This document shows positions 9,532 through 18,437 of a DNA stretch of 64,000 nt, in pieces (within the stretch, counting starts at the first letter, position 1; each line of letters opens with the position of its first letter). The notes under the pieces were generated by a model, which worked only from the letters and a program-made list of their open reading frames with translations, made no database searches and was not told where the DNA came from. The DNA lies in assembly GCF_900113525.1 (NCBI RefSeq), contig NZ_FOPP01000005.1, positions 186,001-250,000 on the forward strand. Direction: 5' to 3'. The DNA is from Pedobacter insulae (GTDB taxonomy: Bacteria > Bacteroidota > Bacteroidia > Sphingobacteriales > Sphingobacteriaceae). A program made the translations under genes and the position numbers.

Positions 9532-10156
9532 TTTTTTGCCAAATTGCATATCCTTTGGCATTCATGTGCAACATGTCTGAGTTGAAAATATCTTTCATAA
9601 TTGTACCGTCCGCATTAAACATCGAATCGAATGTATTAATAAATTTAGCGTTCTTCATCCCCTTCATCATTTCGGCAATCTTCTTATTCGCTTCTCTCAT
9701 TTGCGGCCAATATTTTTCACGGGAGGGGCTAGGCTTGATCGATATGTAAGCAATATGAACTTTAGGGTTGTTAGCTCGAATTAAATCGAATAGTTTTTGA
9801 ACCCTGTTCACTACATCGTCTACACTAGCATTTCCAGTAAAATCGTTTTCGCCACAGTAAATTACGATTTGCTTAGCGTTGTAAGGAAAGATAATGTCAT
9901 TTGCATAGTTGATTACATGGGGAAGAGAAGAGCCCCCAAATCCCCGATTAATAATTACCTGTTTTGGAAAATAATCCTGCACATCTTTCCAATTGGTAAA
10001 GGTTGAACTTCCCACAAATAGTATTGCCTTTTTTGGAGGGAACTGGACACTGTCTTTCTTCTTAAAGTTTTGTATGTCCTTAAAGAATGGAGCTTCTTGT
10101 GCGTTAGCGAATGTAAAAGTTGCTAGAAAAAGGAGAAGTAGGGTTACACGTTTCAT
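9509..10156 (-). CDS. SGNH/GDSL-family hydrolase, secreted
   Basis: 215 residues with a signal peptide (MKRVTLLLLFLATFTFANAQ). Catalytic blocks: FVGSSTFTNW (S51), RGFGGSS, YCGENDF (N104) and DMLHMNAKGYAIW (D194, H197). The GSS block I and GEND block III match a common Bacteroidota GDSL subfamily of probable carbohydrate esterases. It is the last gene of the - strand operon araC, CE2-like esterase, GH172, SGNH (5 bp after GH172). This context suggests deacylation of a polysaccharide, which is inference. Confidence 0.88.
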   Translation of the reverse strand: MKRVTLLLLFLATFTFANAQEAPFFKDIQNFKKKDSVQFPPKKAILFVGSSTFTNWKDVQDYFPKQVIINRGFGGSSLPHVINYANDIIFPYNAKQIVIYCGENDFTGNASVDDVVNRVQKLFDLIRANNPKVHIAYISIKPSPSREKYWPQMREANKKIAEMMKGMKNAKFINTFDSMFNADGTIMKDIFNSDMLHMNAKGYAIWQKIMEPYLK

Positions 10157-10161
10157 ATGTG

Positions 10162-11391
10162 TTATTTAATTAATTTCAAATTGTAAATCCGGTCTGCTAA
10201 TGGTTGTAGAGCAGGTAGATCGTTTGCTGGTTTATCAAGGTAAAAATAACTTGTTGCCGAATAATCATCAACTCTGTAAAATAAAACACCACCAGGTCTA
10301 AACCGCTCATCAGTAATGATGGGCGCCGGGTTCATGGTGTTTAATTTCAAATATCCGGTTTTTGAATTAGCGATGACAGGTTTTATCTTAATTTTTTTTT
10401 GATGGAGCTCTCTGGCAATTTCCAGGCTAGTGCCGCCTAATTCTTGTAGTGTCACTTTTAAGTTGGTATTAAAATAAATTTCATCGGGTACGTGATATCG
10501 ATAGAACGCATAATAACCCATTTTGTTATCGGCAATTAAACAGCCCTGGTACTGATGGTTAAAGGTGCCCAATCCCCATGCTGCCCCTACATAATCCTCC
10601 GTCCCAGTACCATTAATCGTGGGGTATTTCGAGTCATTGTCAATGAACATTTTTACCTCTCCTTCACCCCACCAAGTTCCTTTATAAAGAGAATCGGTAA
10701 TTACACCGATATTTGCCCCCAAAAATCTTCCCTTCCCTTTAACCGCAGGTAAAATTTCGAAGTCCTTACCCAATTCATTGGTCGATTTCCTATTCCAAAA
10801 CGCATGAAAATATAATACATCATTGCCATGTGGAGGTGTTTCCAAAACGGTCACATCGTAGAACAAATTCACCTGTAATTTGCTTTCGTTTACGAAGAGA
10901 ATCTGCACTTTTTTTCTAAATGGCATCGGAATAAAGCAATTAAAAGATTTACCTTCAGGATCGCTGAAAAAAACAGATTCGAATGGTTTTTTCTGACCTA
11001 GACCGATGCCGAAGAAGTCGCCGAATGGGACATCTACAGCTGGCTTATCTGCCCCATCCCAAAAAATCTTTAAGCGAATAGACCTCAGCACCTCAGGAGA
11101 TCGGTCGCTTATCGTATACCACATTCGCTGCACAATTCCACTCCCATCAAAATCAACAATGGTACGTGTGGCTTCAGGTGCAATTGTTTCTGTAGCGTGA
11201 CCTTTTGCGCCATCATTTTCTTTACCGCCATTTCCTTTTGCGCCACTCATGTTCTCGAAGCTGATTAACTTGGAACTTACATCGCTTCGCATTTTGAAAA
11301 GCTCCTGAGCAGGCACAATCGGACTAATTAGGGTTAGCGTGCAGACTAAAAGAACCTCTTTTATTTTTGTCAGATTAAAATGTAGCATCAT
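10162..11391 (-). CDS. DUF2961 / glycoside hydrolase family 172 protein
   Basis: About 409 residues with a signal peptide ending near VPAQ. Family hallmarks are SFENMSGAKGNGGKENDGAKG, an IVQRMWYTISDRSPEVLRSIRLKIFWDG stretch, VPFGDFFGIGLG and TGTEDYVGAAWG. Characterised GH172 enzymes act on furanosides (fructofuranose or arabinofuranose). I chose the ATG at 11391, which overlaps the upstream stop codon as TAATG and implies translational coupling; ATGs at 11397 and 11388 are alternatives. A furanosidase is unexpected beside a mannan locus and may deal with a side chain or a second glycan. Confidence 0.88.
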   Translation of the reverse strand: MMLHFNLTKIKEVLLVCTLTLISPIVPAQELFKMRSDVSSKLISFENMSGAKGNGGKENDGAKGHATETIAPEATRTIVDFDGSGIVQRMWYTISDRSPEVLRSIRLKIFWDGADKPAVDVPFGDFFGIGLGQKKPFESVFFSDPEGKSFNCFIPMPFRKKVQILFVNESKLQVNLFYDVTVLETPPHGNDVLYFHAFWNRKSTNELGKDFEILPAVKGKGRFLGANIGVITDSLYKGTWWGEGEVKMFIDNDSKYPTINGTGTEDYVGAAWGLGTFNHQYQGCLIADNKMGYYAFYRYHVPDEIYFNTNLKVTLQELGGTSLEIARELHQKKIKIKPVIANSKTGYLKLNTMNPAPIITDERFRPGGVLFYRVDDYSATSYFYLDKPANDLPALQPLADRIYNLKLIK

Positions 11392-12464
11392 TACCATTTC
11401 ATTGCTTTTTTAAGGTAAGAGGTTAACTCGTTTCCAATTTCTTTTTGCTCTGCTAAAGAAGGGTGGGATCCGCAACCTTTCATACTTTGCTTCGTGAAAA
11501 CGTAAGTGCCAACATTGCGATCTCCTTTTTTAATCATTTCACGCTCTACAGCCTGGATGTATTTTACAAGAGCTTTTTTCAATGGCTTATTGGCCATTGG
11601 ACTGGACAAGAAAATTAATTTTGCTTTGGGATAATAGCTGCGTAAAGTTTGGGCAAATTGTACATAGGCATTGCAAAATTGAGCAGAGTCCTGAACGCCA
11701 TCATTTTGCCCCAGACATACGGTAACTACATCGGGTTGATATCGATTAAAATCCCAGGTCATCTCGTTCTTTGACATGTTTATTTTGTCGAACACCTGAG
11801 GCATCAGGATCTTTTTGTCGCAACAGCTGTGTATTAAACCAATGCCTGAAACTGCCGAAATATGATATTGAGCATTAAGAGTTCGTGCTGTTAAAGGTCC
11901 ATAAGCCAGATATGCATTATGTTGGTCGTACCATTGTGCGTTCTTATCTCCGCATTTAATTTCACTTTCGTCACTCCCAAAACCGCAGGTAATCGAATCG
12001 CCAATAAACTCTATCTTTCGCTTTTGCTCAGCCGGTGGCGATAATAGCTTTTCACAACTAAAACCTATAATTTCTACATAGCCGTTTTCAAATTCTGTGT
12101 TCTTACAAATAACGATCGTGTGTTCGCCAGCTGGCAAATTTTTAGCTAACTCGATTTTGTTCTCCTTGTTTTTTAGTTGAATTCGATAAGCTGGCTGATC
12201 ATCAACCTTTACTTCAAGATAGTTGTGAACAATGCCATAGATCAATTCATCATTGATGTTAAGTTCACAAAACGTGCCTTTAAACCGAATGCTGATATAG
12301 GCTCCAGAGGCCCACATTTTAGGTTTTAAAGGGTTTGAAAAATCTATCCTGCCAATGTATCGTATTTTTGAATCGGCAGCATTATAGAAGGTCTTTTCCC
12401 TTTCTATGGCAAAGCATGAGCTACAGATAATTGATAATAAAAATATCAGGCGAAAATTCTTCAT
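11391..12464 (-). CDS. CE2-like SGNH carbohydrate esterase
   Basis: 357 residues from the ATG at 12464, which precedes a signal peptide (MKNFRLIFLLSIICSSCFA); an upstream in-frame start would run through araC. Residues ~25-140 form a jelly-roll like the CE2 N-domain (RIDFSNPLKPKMWASGAYISIRF). Residues ~150-357 are the SGNH domain with FIGDSITCG (S157), LGQNDG and a C-terminal GCGSHPS (H334). The usual DxxH aspartate is replaced, matching the Ser-His dyads described for CE2. CE2 enzymes deacetylate xylan, mannan and gluco-oligosaccharides, which fits the adjacent mannan locus. It starts 4 bp after araC, so the two are co-transcribed. Confidence 0.85.
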   Translation of the reverse strand: MKNFRLIFLLSIICSSCFAIEREKTFYNAADSKIRYIGRIDFSNPLKPKMWASGAYISIRFKGTFCELNINDELIYGIVHNYLEVKVDDQPAYRIQLKNKENKIELAKNLPAGEHTIVICKNTEFENGYVEIIGFSCEKLLSPPAEQKRKIEFIGDSITCGFGSDESEIKCGDKNAQWYDQHNAYLAYGPLTARTLNAQYHISAVSGIGLIHSCCDKKILMPQVFDKINMSKNEMTWDFNRYQPDVVTVCLGQNDGVQDSAQFCNAYVQFAQTLRSYYPKAKLIFLSSPMANKPLKKALVKYIQAVEREMIKKGDRNVGTYVFTKQSMKGCGSHPSLAEQKEIGNELTSYLKKAMKW

Positions 12465-12468
12465 AAAT

Positions 12469-13344
12469 CTATACAAAGACCCTATTACCCGAAAGATTTT
12501 CTCTAAACTCTTTGGGTGTGCAGCCTTTTTTCTTTTTAAATATTCGATTAAAGTTGGAGATATTGTTAAAACCACAATTGTAAGCAACTTCGGCAACGGA
12601 TTCGGTTGTGTCTATCAGTTTTCTAGAAGCATGACCAAGTCTGATTTCGATTAAACTATCTATAAAGCTGATGCCTGTTCTGCTTTTAAAAAAGCGGCTA
12701 AAAGAAACCTCCGTCATACTAGCAATTCTGGCAACCTCTGCCAAGCTAACCTGCTTGTCGAAATTTACATTGATATACTCCATTACTTTCTCTACGCGTC
12801 TGCTATTGTAAGAGAATTCGGCATTGCTGAAGGTAGAATCAGAGAGTGTTCTCATATTACGAGAGGTGGATAAATCATGCAATATCGACATCAGCTCAAG
12901 AACCGAATCGAAGCCGTGCTTTTTGTTGAGCTTAATTAATCTTGGGCCAATGTTCTGTGCAGTTTCACTCGAGAATAAAATGCCGCACTTTGATTTTTCG
13001 AATAATTCTCTGATCACACGAAGTTGGTTTCGACGTAAGAATTTCTCGTCGAATAGGTCTTTGTGAAATTGAATGGTTACTTCATGAATTTCTTTCCCAG
13101 CTAATTTGTGAGTTTCCCAAACATGTGGCAAATTAGAGCCAATAAGCACCAATTCGATATCTCCGATCTCTTCGATATGATCGCCAACCACTCTCCGGGC
13201 TCCGCTCGCATTAGAAATGAAATTCAATTCCATCTCTTCATGGTAGTGAAGAGGGAAGTCAAAATCTTGTTTTTTCCTTTCAAAAATGGTAAAACAATCG
13301 CTGTTAGTTAGCGGAGTAATTTCTTTTATTATATTTGAATGCAC
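12469..13344 (-). CDS. AraC-family transcriptional regulator
   Basis: 291 residues. An N-terminal cupin (~15-90; DFPLHYHEEMELNFI, GSNLPHVWE) is followed by a C-terminal AraC double helix-turn-helix (~180-290; VEKVMEYINVNFDKQVSLAEVARIA... and VAEVAYNCGFNNISNFNRIFKKKKGCTPKEFR). The cupin probably binds a sugar. It is divergent from the mannan susC across a 223-bp gap with direct repeats that look like its binding sites, and it heads an operon with CE2, GH172 and SGNH genes. Likely role: inducer-responsive activator of the mannan locus, with autoregulation. The DNA-binding family is certain; the regulon is inferred. Confidence 0.92.
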   Translation of the reverse strand: MHSNIIKEITPLTNSDCFTIFERKKQDFDFPLHYHEEMELNFISNASGARRVVGDHIEEIGDIELVLIGSNLPHVWETHKLAGKEIHEVTIQFHKDLFDEKFLRRNQLRVIRELFEKSKCGILFSSETAQNIGPRLIKLNKKHGFDSVLELMSILHDLSTSRNMRTLSDSTFSNAEFSYNSRRVEKVMEYINVNFDKQVSLAEVARIASMTEVSFSRFFKSRTGISFIDSLIEIRLGHASRKLIDTTESVAEVAYNCGFNNISNFNRIFKKKKGCTPKEFRENLSGNRVFV

Positions 13345-13350
13345 AAAAAA

Positions 13351-13391
13351 GGATTAAATAATATCAACTTATTGGATAAAATAATATCAAC
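13351..13391 (+). promoter_or_regulatory. Tandem 18-bp direct repeats, candidate AraC binding sites at the araC promoter
   Basis: Copy A (13351-13368, GGATTAAATAATATCAAC) and copy B (13374-13391, GGATAAAATAATATCAAC) differ at one base and start 23 bp apart, about two helical turns. Such head-to-tail pairs are the usual layout for AraC-family dimers. They lie just downstream of a - strand -7 box (13395-13402), so occupancy would block araC transcription. This suggests autorepression. Confidence 0.6.
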
Positions 13392-13394
13392 ATT

Positions 13395-13402
13395 CAAATA
13401 TA
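13395..13402 (-). promoter_or_regulatory. Predicted -7 box of the araC operon
   Basis: On the - strand the sequence reads TATATTTG, an exact match to the Bacteroidota -7 consensus TAnnTTTG. It is 51 bp upstream of the araC start codon, with the direct repeats between them. No clear -33 TTTG was found. Confidence 0.5.
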
Positions 13403-13418
13403 AGCGATGATATGCTAA

Positions 13419-13445
13419 ATTGCTAATTAAAATAGTGTTAGCAAT
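13419..13445. repeat. Perfect 8-bp inverted repeat in the araC-susC gap
   Basis: ATTGCTAA (13419-13426) and TTAGCAAT (13438-13445) are exact reverse complements separated by 11 bp. It is centrally placed in the divergent intergenic region and could bind a second, dimeric regulator. Observation only. Confidence 0.45.
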
Positions 13446-13503
13446 GTTGGATAGCAGTTATTTCGCAGTTATTAACGGTTAAAGTGTTAAAAATATTATA
13501 AAT

Positions 13504-13549
13504 GGATAAAATAGTATTATCGAATGAATAGAACTGACCGCTACTTTTG
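13504..13549 (+). promoter_or_regulatory. Predicted susC promoter with a third AraC-site copy
   Basis: A third, diverged copy of the repeat (13504-13521, GGATAAAATAGTATTATC; 15 of 18 bases identical to copy B) sits 20 bp upstream of a TACTTTTG -7 box (13542-13549, exact TAnnTTTG). There is no recognisable -33 element, as expected for a promoter that depends on an activator covering the -33 region. The mannan susC start is 18 bp further on. Confidence 0.5.
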
Positions 13550-13567
13550 ACATAAACCAAATAAAAA

Positions 13568-16500
13568 ATGCTTATGCTTAATAAACTCTCTACTAAGTTA
13601 TTTGTGCTACTTGTGTGTTTGTGCGCTTTCGGCAATACATATGCCCAAGATAAAAGGGTATCTGGGAAGGTGGCTGACGAGGCTGGGGCAGCGCTTGCCG
13701 GCGTTTCAGTAAGTGTAAAAGACACTAAGGCTGCTACGGTTACAGATGGGAACGGAAATTTTTCATTAACGGTTCCGGCAAATGGTAAAATCATTCTTTT
13801 CAAATATTTAGGCATGGAAGACCAGGAGGTTTCCATTGGCAATAAGATTATTTTTACAATTACCTTAAATCCTAGCAGTACCACTTTATCAGACGTTGTG
13901 ATTGTGGGTTATGGCTCAGTAAAAAAATCAGATCTTACCGGTTCGGTAGCTAGAATTGGACGCGATGATCTCCTTAAAGATGTTCCTACTAACGTATTGC
14001 AAGCCCTTCAAGGAAAAATTGCAGGGGTAAGTGTAACCCAAAATGATGGAGCTCCGGGTGCGGGATTAAGTATAAGGATAAGAGGTTCGAATTCTTTTTT
14101 AGGGGGTACTGAACCTTTGTATGTAATAGACGGTGTTCCCTTTAACAATTCTAGTTCTGGTGCCACCCCAATGTCTATTGGAGAAGATGAAAAACAGACC
14201 CTCAATGCGATGTCGTTCATTAATCCGAACGATATTGAAACCATCGATATTTTAAAAGATGCATCGGCCACTGCTATTTATGGTTCTCGTGGTGCAAATG
14301 GGGTTGTTTTAATAACCACACGAAGAGGCAAAAGCGGTAAAGACAGAATTGAAGGGACTTTTACGGTAGGCACAGCTCAAGTATCGAAAAGACTGGATGT
14401 TTTAAGTCCATCTGAGTACGCCGCTTATCAAAACCTAGCCTATCTTAATTCTAATATTTATACAGGTACCACTTATACTATGCCATATAGAGGAGAAGAC
14501 GTTCCTGATCCACTAAATCCGGGTAAAACGTATTACGATAAAGGTCCTGATGATTTTATTGGCGATAAGAACAATTGGCAGGATCGAATTTTCCGCACAG
14601 GCTTGTATCAAAACTATTCCGTAAATATTGCCGGGGGTTCAGATTTAGGGACACACAGTATTACCTTTAACTATTTAGATCAAGAAGGCACGGTTATAAA
14701 TTCTAATTATAGCAGGTTTGGATTGGGGCTTAACTTAAATAGAAACTTAAGTAAAACCTTTAAAATTGGAACCAGCACCTCGCTCGCCAGCACCCTTACC
14801 AATGGGGTAAAAACAGGCACCGACAAATCTGATGCGGCAAGTGCGGGTGTAATCCGTTCGGCAATTACTTTCCCATCTACCATATCCGATCCAATTGCTT
14901 ATGATGGTGTTGGAGATGCTTTTATCACCAATCCGTATGTATATGTAAATGATGCGTTGAATAATGTAAAGGGGTTGAACATTTTCTCGTCAAATTATAT
15001 GGAAGCCACCTTTTTAAAAGATTTTAAGTTTAGACAAAACGTGGGCTTCAACTATTCAAACAGTGCCAGGGATCAATATTACCCACGAAGTATTTACGAA
15101 GGCTTTGCCATGAAGGGCTGGGGTTTAAAAGCCGATAACATTTGGAGCAATGCCACTTCGGAGAGCATTTTAACCTACCAAAAGAAATTAGCGAAACACA
15201 GCATTAATATTGTGGGTGCCGGCACGTATGAACGTACGAACGGGCAGAGTAAAAGAGCAGAAGCGAAAACGTTTCCTAACGATGCCCTGCAAAACGAAAA
15301 TCTTGCTGCCGGCGAGGTTATTATGCCCGTAATTACTTCTCGTTACCAGTCTACATTGATGTCATTCTTAGGACGTGTTAATTATAATTTTGACGATCGC
15401 TACCTTTTAACCGTTTCCTATAGGCAAGATGGATCAAGTAAATTCGGTAAAGACAATAAATGGGCTGGCTTCCCTTCTGCTGCGGCGGCTTGGAAAATTT
15501 CGAGCGAAGATTTTATGAAAGACAGCAAGTTGATTAGCGATTTAAAACTTCGCTTTAGCTATGGCAAAACAGGAAATCAAGGAATTGGTTCGTATGCGTC
15601 GTTAGCCAAGCTTAGTGTATATAATTACGTATTTGGAGGGGCAGTACAAACTGGCTTAGCGAATGATTTATATGCTGGTCCGGCCAACGAAAAACTGAAA
15701 TGGGAAACAACGGGTTCTTATAACTTGGGTGTAGATGTAGGAATGTTTAAGAATAGGCTAAGTTTAAGCGTAGAAGTCTACAAGAAAACTACCGACGATC
15801 TTTTACAGAACTTAATTATCCCTTCTTCAACAGGTTTTAGAAGCAAGCTGGTAAACTCTGGGTCAATAGAAAATAAAGGGCTGGAAGTAACTTTAAGCGG
15901 TGTTGTAGCTAAAGCGAAGGATTTTGAATGGAGTTCAAACTTCAACATTTCTTTTAACAGGAATAAAATTTTAAGCTTAGGTCCAGATGTAATCGAGCAA
16001 TATGGACGTAATATTTCTACAGGCGACGCACCCTTTATCCAAACAGTCGGAAAACCTATCGGAGCACTTTATGGCTACATAGAAGATGGCTATTATGATA
16101 ATGAAGCAGAAGTAAGAAACGATCTTGTATATACCAATCAGGGAAATGCAATTATTCTGCGTACCATAGGTGAAGTGAAATACAGAAACTTAGATAACGA
16201 TCCCACTTCTATCGGCCAAGGTGATAGAACCTTTATCGGCGATGTAAATCCAGACTATACTTTTGGTTTTACCAACAATTTCAAGTATAAAAGATTTGAT
16301 TTAAGTGTTTTTGTAAATGGTGTTCAAGGTAATGATGTGATTAACATGAACACAAAGTTTAATGCCAACCTTGGTACAAATAAAAACATTACAAAAGACA
16401 TGGCAGATGGCGCATGGGCACAGGGAAAGGACAATAGCAAAGCAACAGGACCTAAAATAATGAGACAGTTTTTTAGAGATTTACAGTTTAGCCGAAGATT

Positions 16501-16747
16501 TATAGAAGATGGCAGCTTTGTGAGGATTAAAAACGTTACGCTTGGCTATAATGTCTCTTTAAAATCTAAAACAATTTCTGCTTTGCGAGTTGCCGTAGGG
16601 GCAAATAACTTGTTTACGTTCACCAATTACTCTGGTTACGACCCAGAGATCAATAGCTATGGGGACAACCCGGCAGTGTTTGGCGTTGATTTAGGGGGGT
16701 ACCCTAATTCAAGAACCTATAATTTTTCATTACGTTGTAATTTTTAA
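13568..16747 (+). CDS. SusC/RagA TonB-linked outer-membrane protein of the mannan locus
   Basis: 1059 residues; ATG at 13568 or 13574. Signal peptide ends near TYAQ (27). Residues ~29-110 are a CarboxypepD_reg-like domain, ~115-250 the plug (LSDVVIVGYGSVKKSDLTGSV, VLQALQGKIAGVSV, ETIDILKDASATAIYGSRGANGVVLITT), then a full beta-barrel ending SRTYNFSLRCNF. It should import mannan oligosaccharides with the SusD encoded 18 bp downstream. It is the first gene of an operon that runs without gaps over 23 bp, apart from the phosphodiesterase junction, to the epimerase gene. Control by the divergent AraC protein is inferred from the upstream repeats. Confidence 0.96.
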   Translation: MLMLNKLSTKLFVLLVCLCAFGNTYAQDKRVSGKVADEAGAALAGVSVSVKDTKAATVTDGNGNFSLTVPANGKIILFKYLGMEDQEVSIGNKIIFTITLNPSSTTLSDVVIVGYGSVKKSDLTGSVARIGRDDLLKDVPTNVLQALQGKIAGVSVTQNDGAPGAGLSIRIRGSNSFLGGTEPLYVIDGVPFNNSSSGATPMSIGEDEKQTLNAMSFINPNDIETIDILKDASATAIYGSRGANGVVLITTRRGKSGKDRIEGTFTVGTAQVSKRLDVLSPSEYAAYQNLAYLNSNIYTGTTYTMPYRGEDVPDPLNPGKTYYDKGPDDFIGDKNNWQDRIFRTGLYQNYSVNIAGGSDLGTHSITFNYLDQEGTVINSNYSRFGLGLNLNRNLSKTFKIGTSTSLASTLTNGVKTGTDKSDAASAGVIRSAITFPSTISDPIAYDGVGDAFITNPYVYVNDALNNVKGLNIFSSNYMEATFLKDFKFRQNVGFNYSNSARDQYYPRSIYEGFAMKGWGLKADNIWSNATSESILTYQKKLAKHSINIVGAGTYERTNGQSKRAEAKTFPNDALQNENLAAGEVIMPVITSRYQSTLMSFLGRVNYNFDDRYLLTVSYRQDGSSKFGKDNKWAGFPSAAAAWKISSEDFMKDSKLISDLKLRFSYGKTGNQGIGSYASLAKLSVYNYVFGGAVQTGLANDLYAGPANEKLKWETTGSYNLGVDVGMFKNRLSLSVEVYKKTTDDLLQNLIIPSSTGFRSKLVNSGSIENKGLEVTLSGVVAKAKDFEWSSNFNISFNRNKILSLGPDVIEQYGRNISTGDAPFIQTVGKPIGALYGYIEDGYYDNEAEVRNDLVYTNQGNAIILRTIGEVKYRNLDNDPTSIGQGDRTFIGDVNPDYTFGFTNNFKYKRFDLSVFVNGVQGNDVINMNTKFNANLGTNKNITKDMADGAWAQGKDNSKATGPKIMRQFFRDLQFSRRFIEDGSFVRIKNVTLGYNVSLKSKTISALRVAVGANNLFTFTNYSGYDPEINSYGDNPAVFGVDLGGYPNSRTYNFSLRCNF

Positions 16748-16765
16748 CCTTAATAAAATAATCAC

Positions 16766-18415
16766 ATGAAAGCGATTTCAACATATTTTATAGCACCAGT
16801 TTTAGTCTTAGCATTGTTATGCACTAGCTCGTGTAAAAAGGCTCTGGAAGAAAAACCTTTTTCATTTTATTCGCCAGAAAACTCTTATAAAAACGCAAGC
16901 GACGCACGAGCTGCTATCAATGGGGTGTATGGTGAGCTTTATACCTACGACTTATTTATCCAGCCTTTTTGGAATATGACTGTTCTAGATGACGACCATG
17001 TTTCGGGCGCAGATTGGTTCTTAGGGAGTACGGGTGCCGGTAACCCACAAAATTATTGGGGTGTAGATGGACCTTGGATTGGATGTTATACCATTATTGC
17101 TAGAGCAAATACCGTATTGGAGAATGTGCCCAATATTACAGAAATAGATCCTGAAGTTAAAAATAGAATTTTAGGTGAAGCTTATTTCTTAAGAGGATGG
17201 GCCTATTTTCAATTGGTACAGCTTTATGGAGGTGTGCCTATCCGATTAAAAGCTGTCTCAGCAGAGAACCCTGAAACAAACATACCGAGAGCGACAGTAA
17301 AAGAAACCTATGAAGCTGTTATTGCAGACTTAAAAGCAGCTGAAGCAAATTTATTACCTTATGGGCACGCAAATGCTGGCGAGCCAGGTCGCGTAAACCA
17401 AGGTGTAGCAAAGGCTTTCTTAGCTAAAACCTATTTAACAATGGCTTCAGGTGCTTCCTCTGGTAATGTTACTGTTCGCGGAGGTGTTGATAATGGCTAT
17501 TATACCTACGCTAAAGACGTTGTAAAGGGTTTGGAAGGATTAGATCCCAAAGCTTATTATACTTTGGCGAGAGACAAGGCGCAGGAAGTAATTTCGAGCA
17601 ACCTTTATGTGCTTACACCAAATTGGGTAGACTTGTGGAGTATTGCCGGGAGGAATTCAAAAGAGCAAATGTGGGAAATACAATCTTTGGCTGGATCGGC
17701 CTTTATCAACAATTTGGGTGTTTATTTTTCTGCCCGTTCTACCTTTGGGGTGGGCGCTGTTTGGACCACAAACAACCACTACAAAGACTACGATGAGTTA
17801 GATAAAAGAGTACTAGATGGGATTACACACAATTACCAAACCTTACAGGGTACTTACATTTTTTATCCCTTATCTCAAGCCGCAAAATATAAGGTTGTAA
17901 ATGGGATTAACTATAATAATTCGGGGAGTACGACGGCAGAAAGAGCTTATACCATTAAGTATAGTGGTGTGGCCGACCCAACTGTGGCAAACAGCGATGC
18001 TTTTTACCCATTGCTAAGGTATTCAGAAGTGTACTTAATGTATGCAGAAGCTGAAAATGAAGTTAATGGTCCAACAAGTACTGCATATGACGCTTTAAAT
18101 GCGGTAAGGTTTCGCTCATTTCCCACCACTGGTTCACCAGCTATGCCGGTTCCAGAGGCGTATGCGCCAGCTAGTATGACATCAGAACAGTTTCGAAGCT
18201 ATGTGTTGGCCGAAAGGGCAAGAGAGTTGAACCTAGAGGGTGTAAGGCGTTTTGATTTAATGAGGTGGGGCATTTACTTACAGGTAATGAATAAAATTTC
18301 TACAGGGCAAAATAATATATCAAAGGTAAGAACAACAAAAAATTTATTATTACCCATACCAATTAATGAACTGAACTCAAACACAGCTATCAAAGGTAAT
18401 AACCCGGGCTGGTAA
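16766..18415 (+). CDS. SusD/RagB nutrient-binding lipoprotein of the mannan locus
   Basis: 549 residues with lipobox LCTSSC (Cys23). Canonical SusD traits: SFYSPENSYKNASDARAAINGVY near the N-terminus, ILGEAYFLRGWAYFQLVQLYGGVPIRL (~130-160), a YPLLRYSEVYLMYAEAENEVNG helix and the C-terminal ERARELNLEGVRRFDLMRWG signature. It should sit on the cell surface and capture mannan oligosaccharides for the SusC channel. The ligand is inferred from the downstream enzymes. Confidence 0.96.
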   Translation: MKAISTYFIAPVLVLALLCTSSCKKALEEKPFSFYSPENSYKNASDARAAINGVYGELYTYDLFIQPFWNMTVLDDDHVSGADWFLGSTGAGNPQNYWGVDGPWIGCYTIIARANTVLENVPNITEIDPEVKNRILGEAYFLRGWAYFQLVQLYGGVPIRLKAVSAENPETNIPRATVKETYEAVIADLKAAEANLLPYGHANAGEPGRVNQGVAKAFLAKTYLTMASGASSGNVTVRGGVDNGYYTYAKDVVKGLEGLDPKAYYTLARDKAQEVISSNLYVLTPNWVDLWSIAGRNSKEQMWEIQSLAGSAFINNLGVYFSARSTFGVGAVWTTNNHYKDYDELDKRVLDGITHNYQTLQGTYIFYPLSQAAKYKVVNGINYNNSGSTTAERAYTIKYSGVADPTVANSDAFYPLLRYSEVYLMYAEAENEVNGPTSTAYDALNAVRFRSFPTTGSPAMPVPEAYAPASMTSEQFRSYVLAERARELNLEGVRRFDLMRWGIYLQVMNKISTGQNNISKVRTTKNLLLPIPINELNSNTAIKGNNPGW

Positions 18416-18437
18416 AATTTAACTTAACTCATCAATT

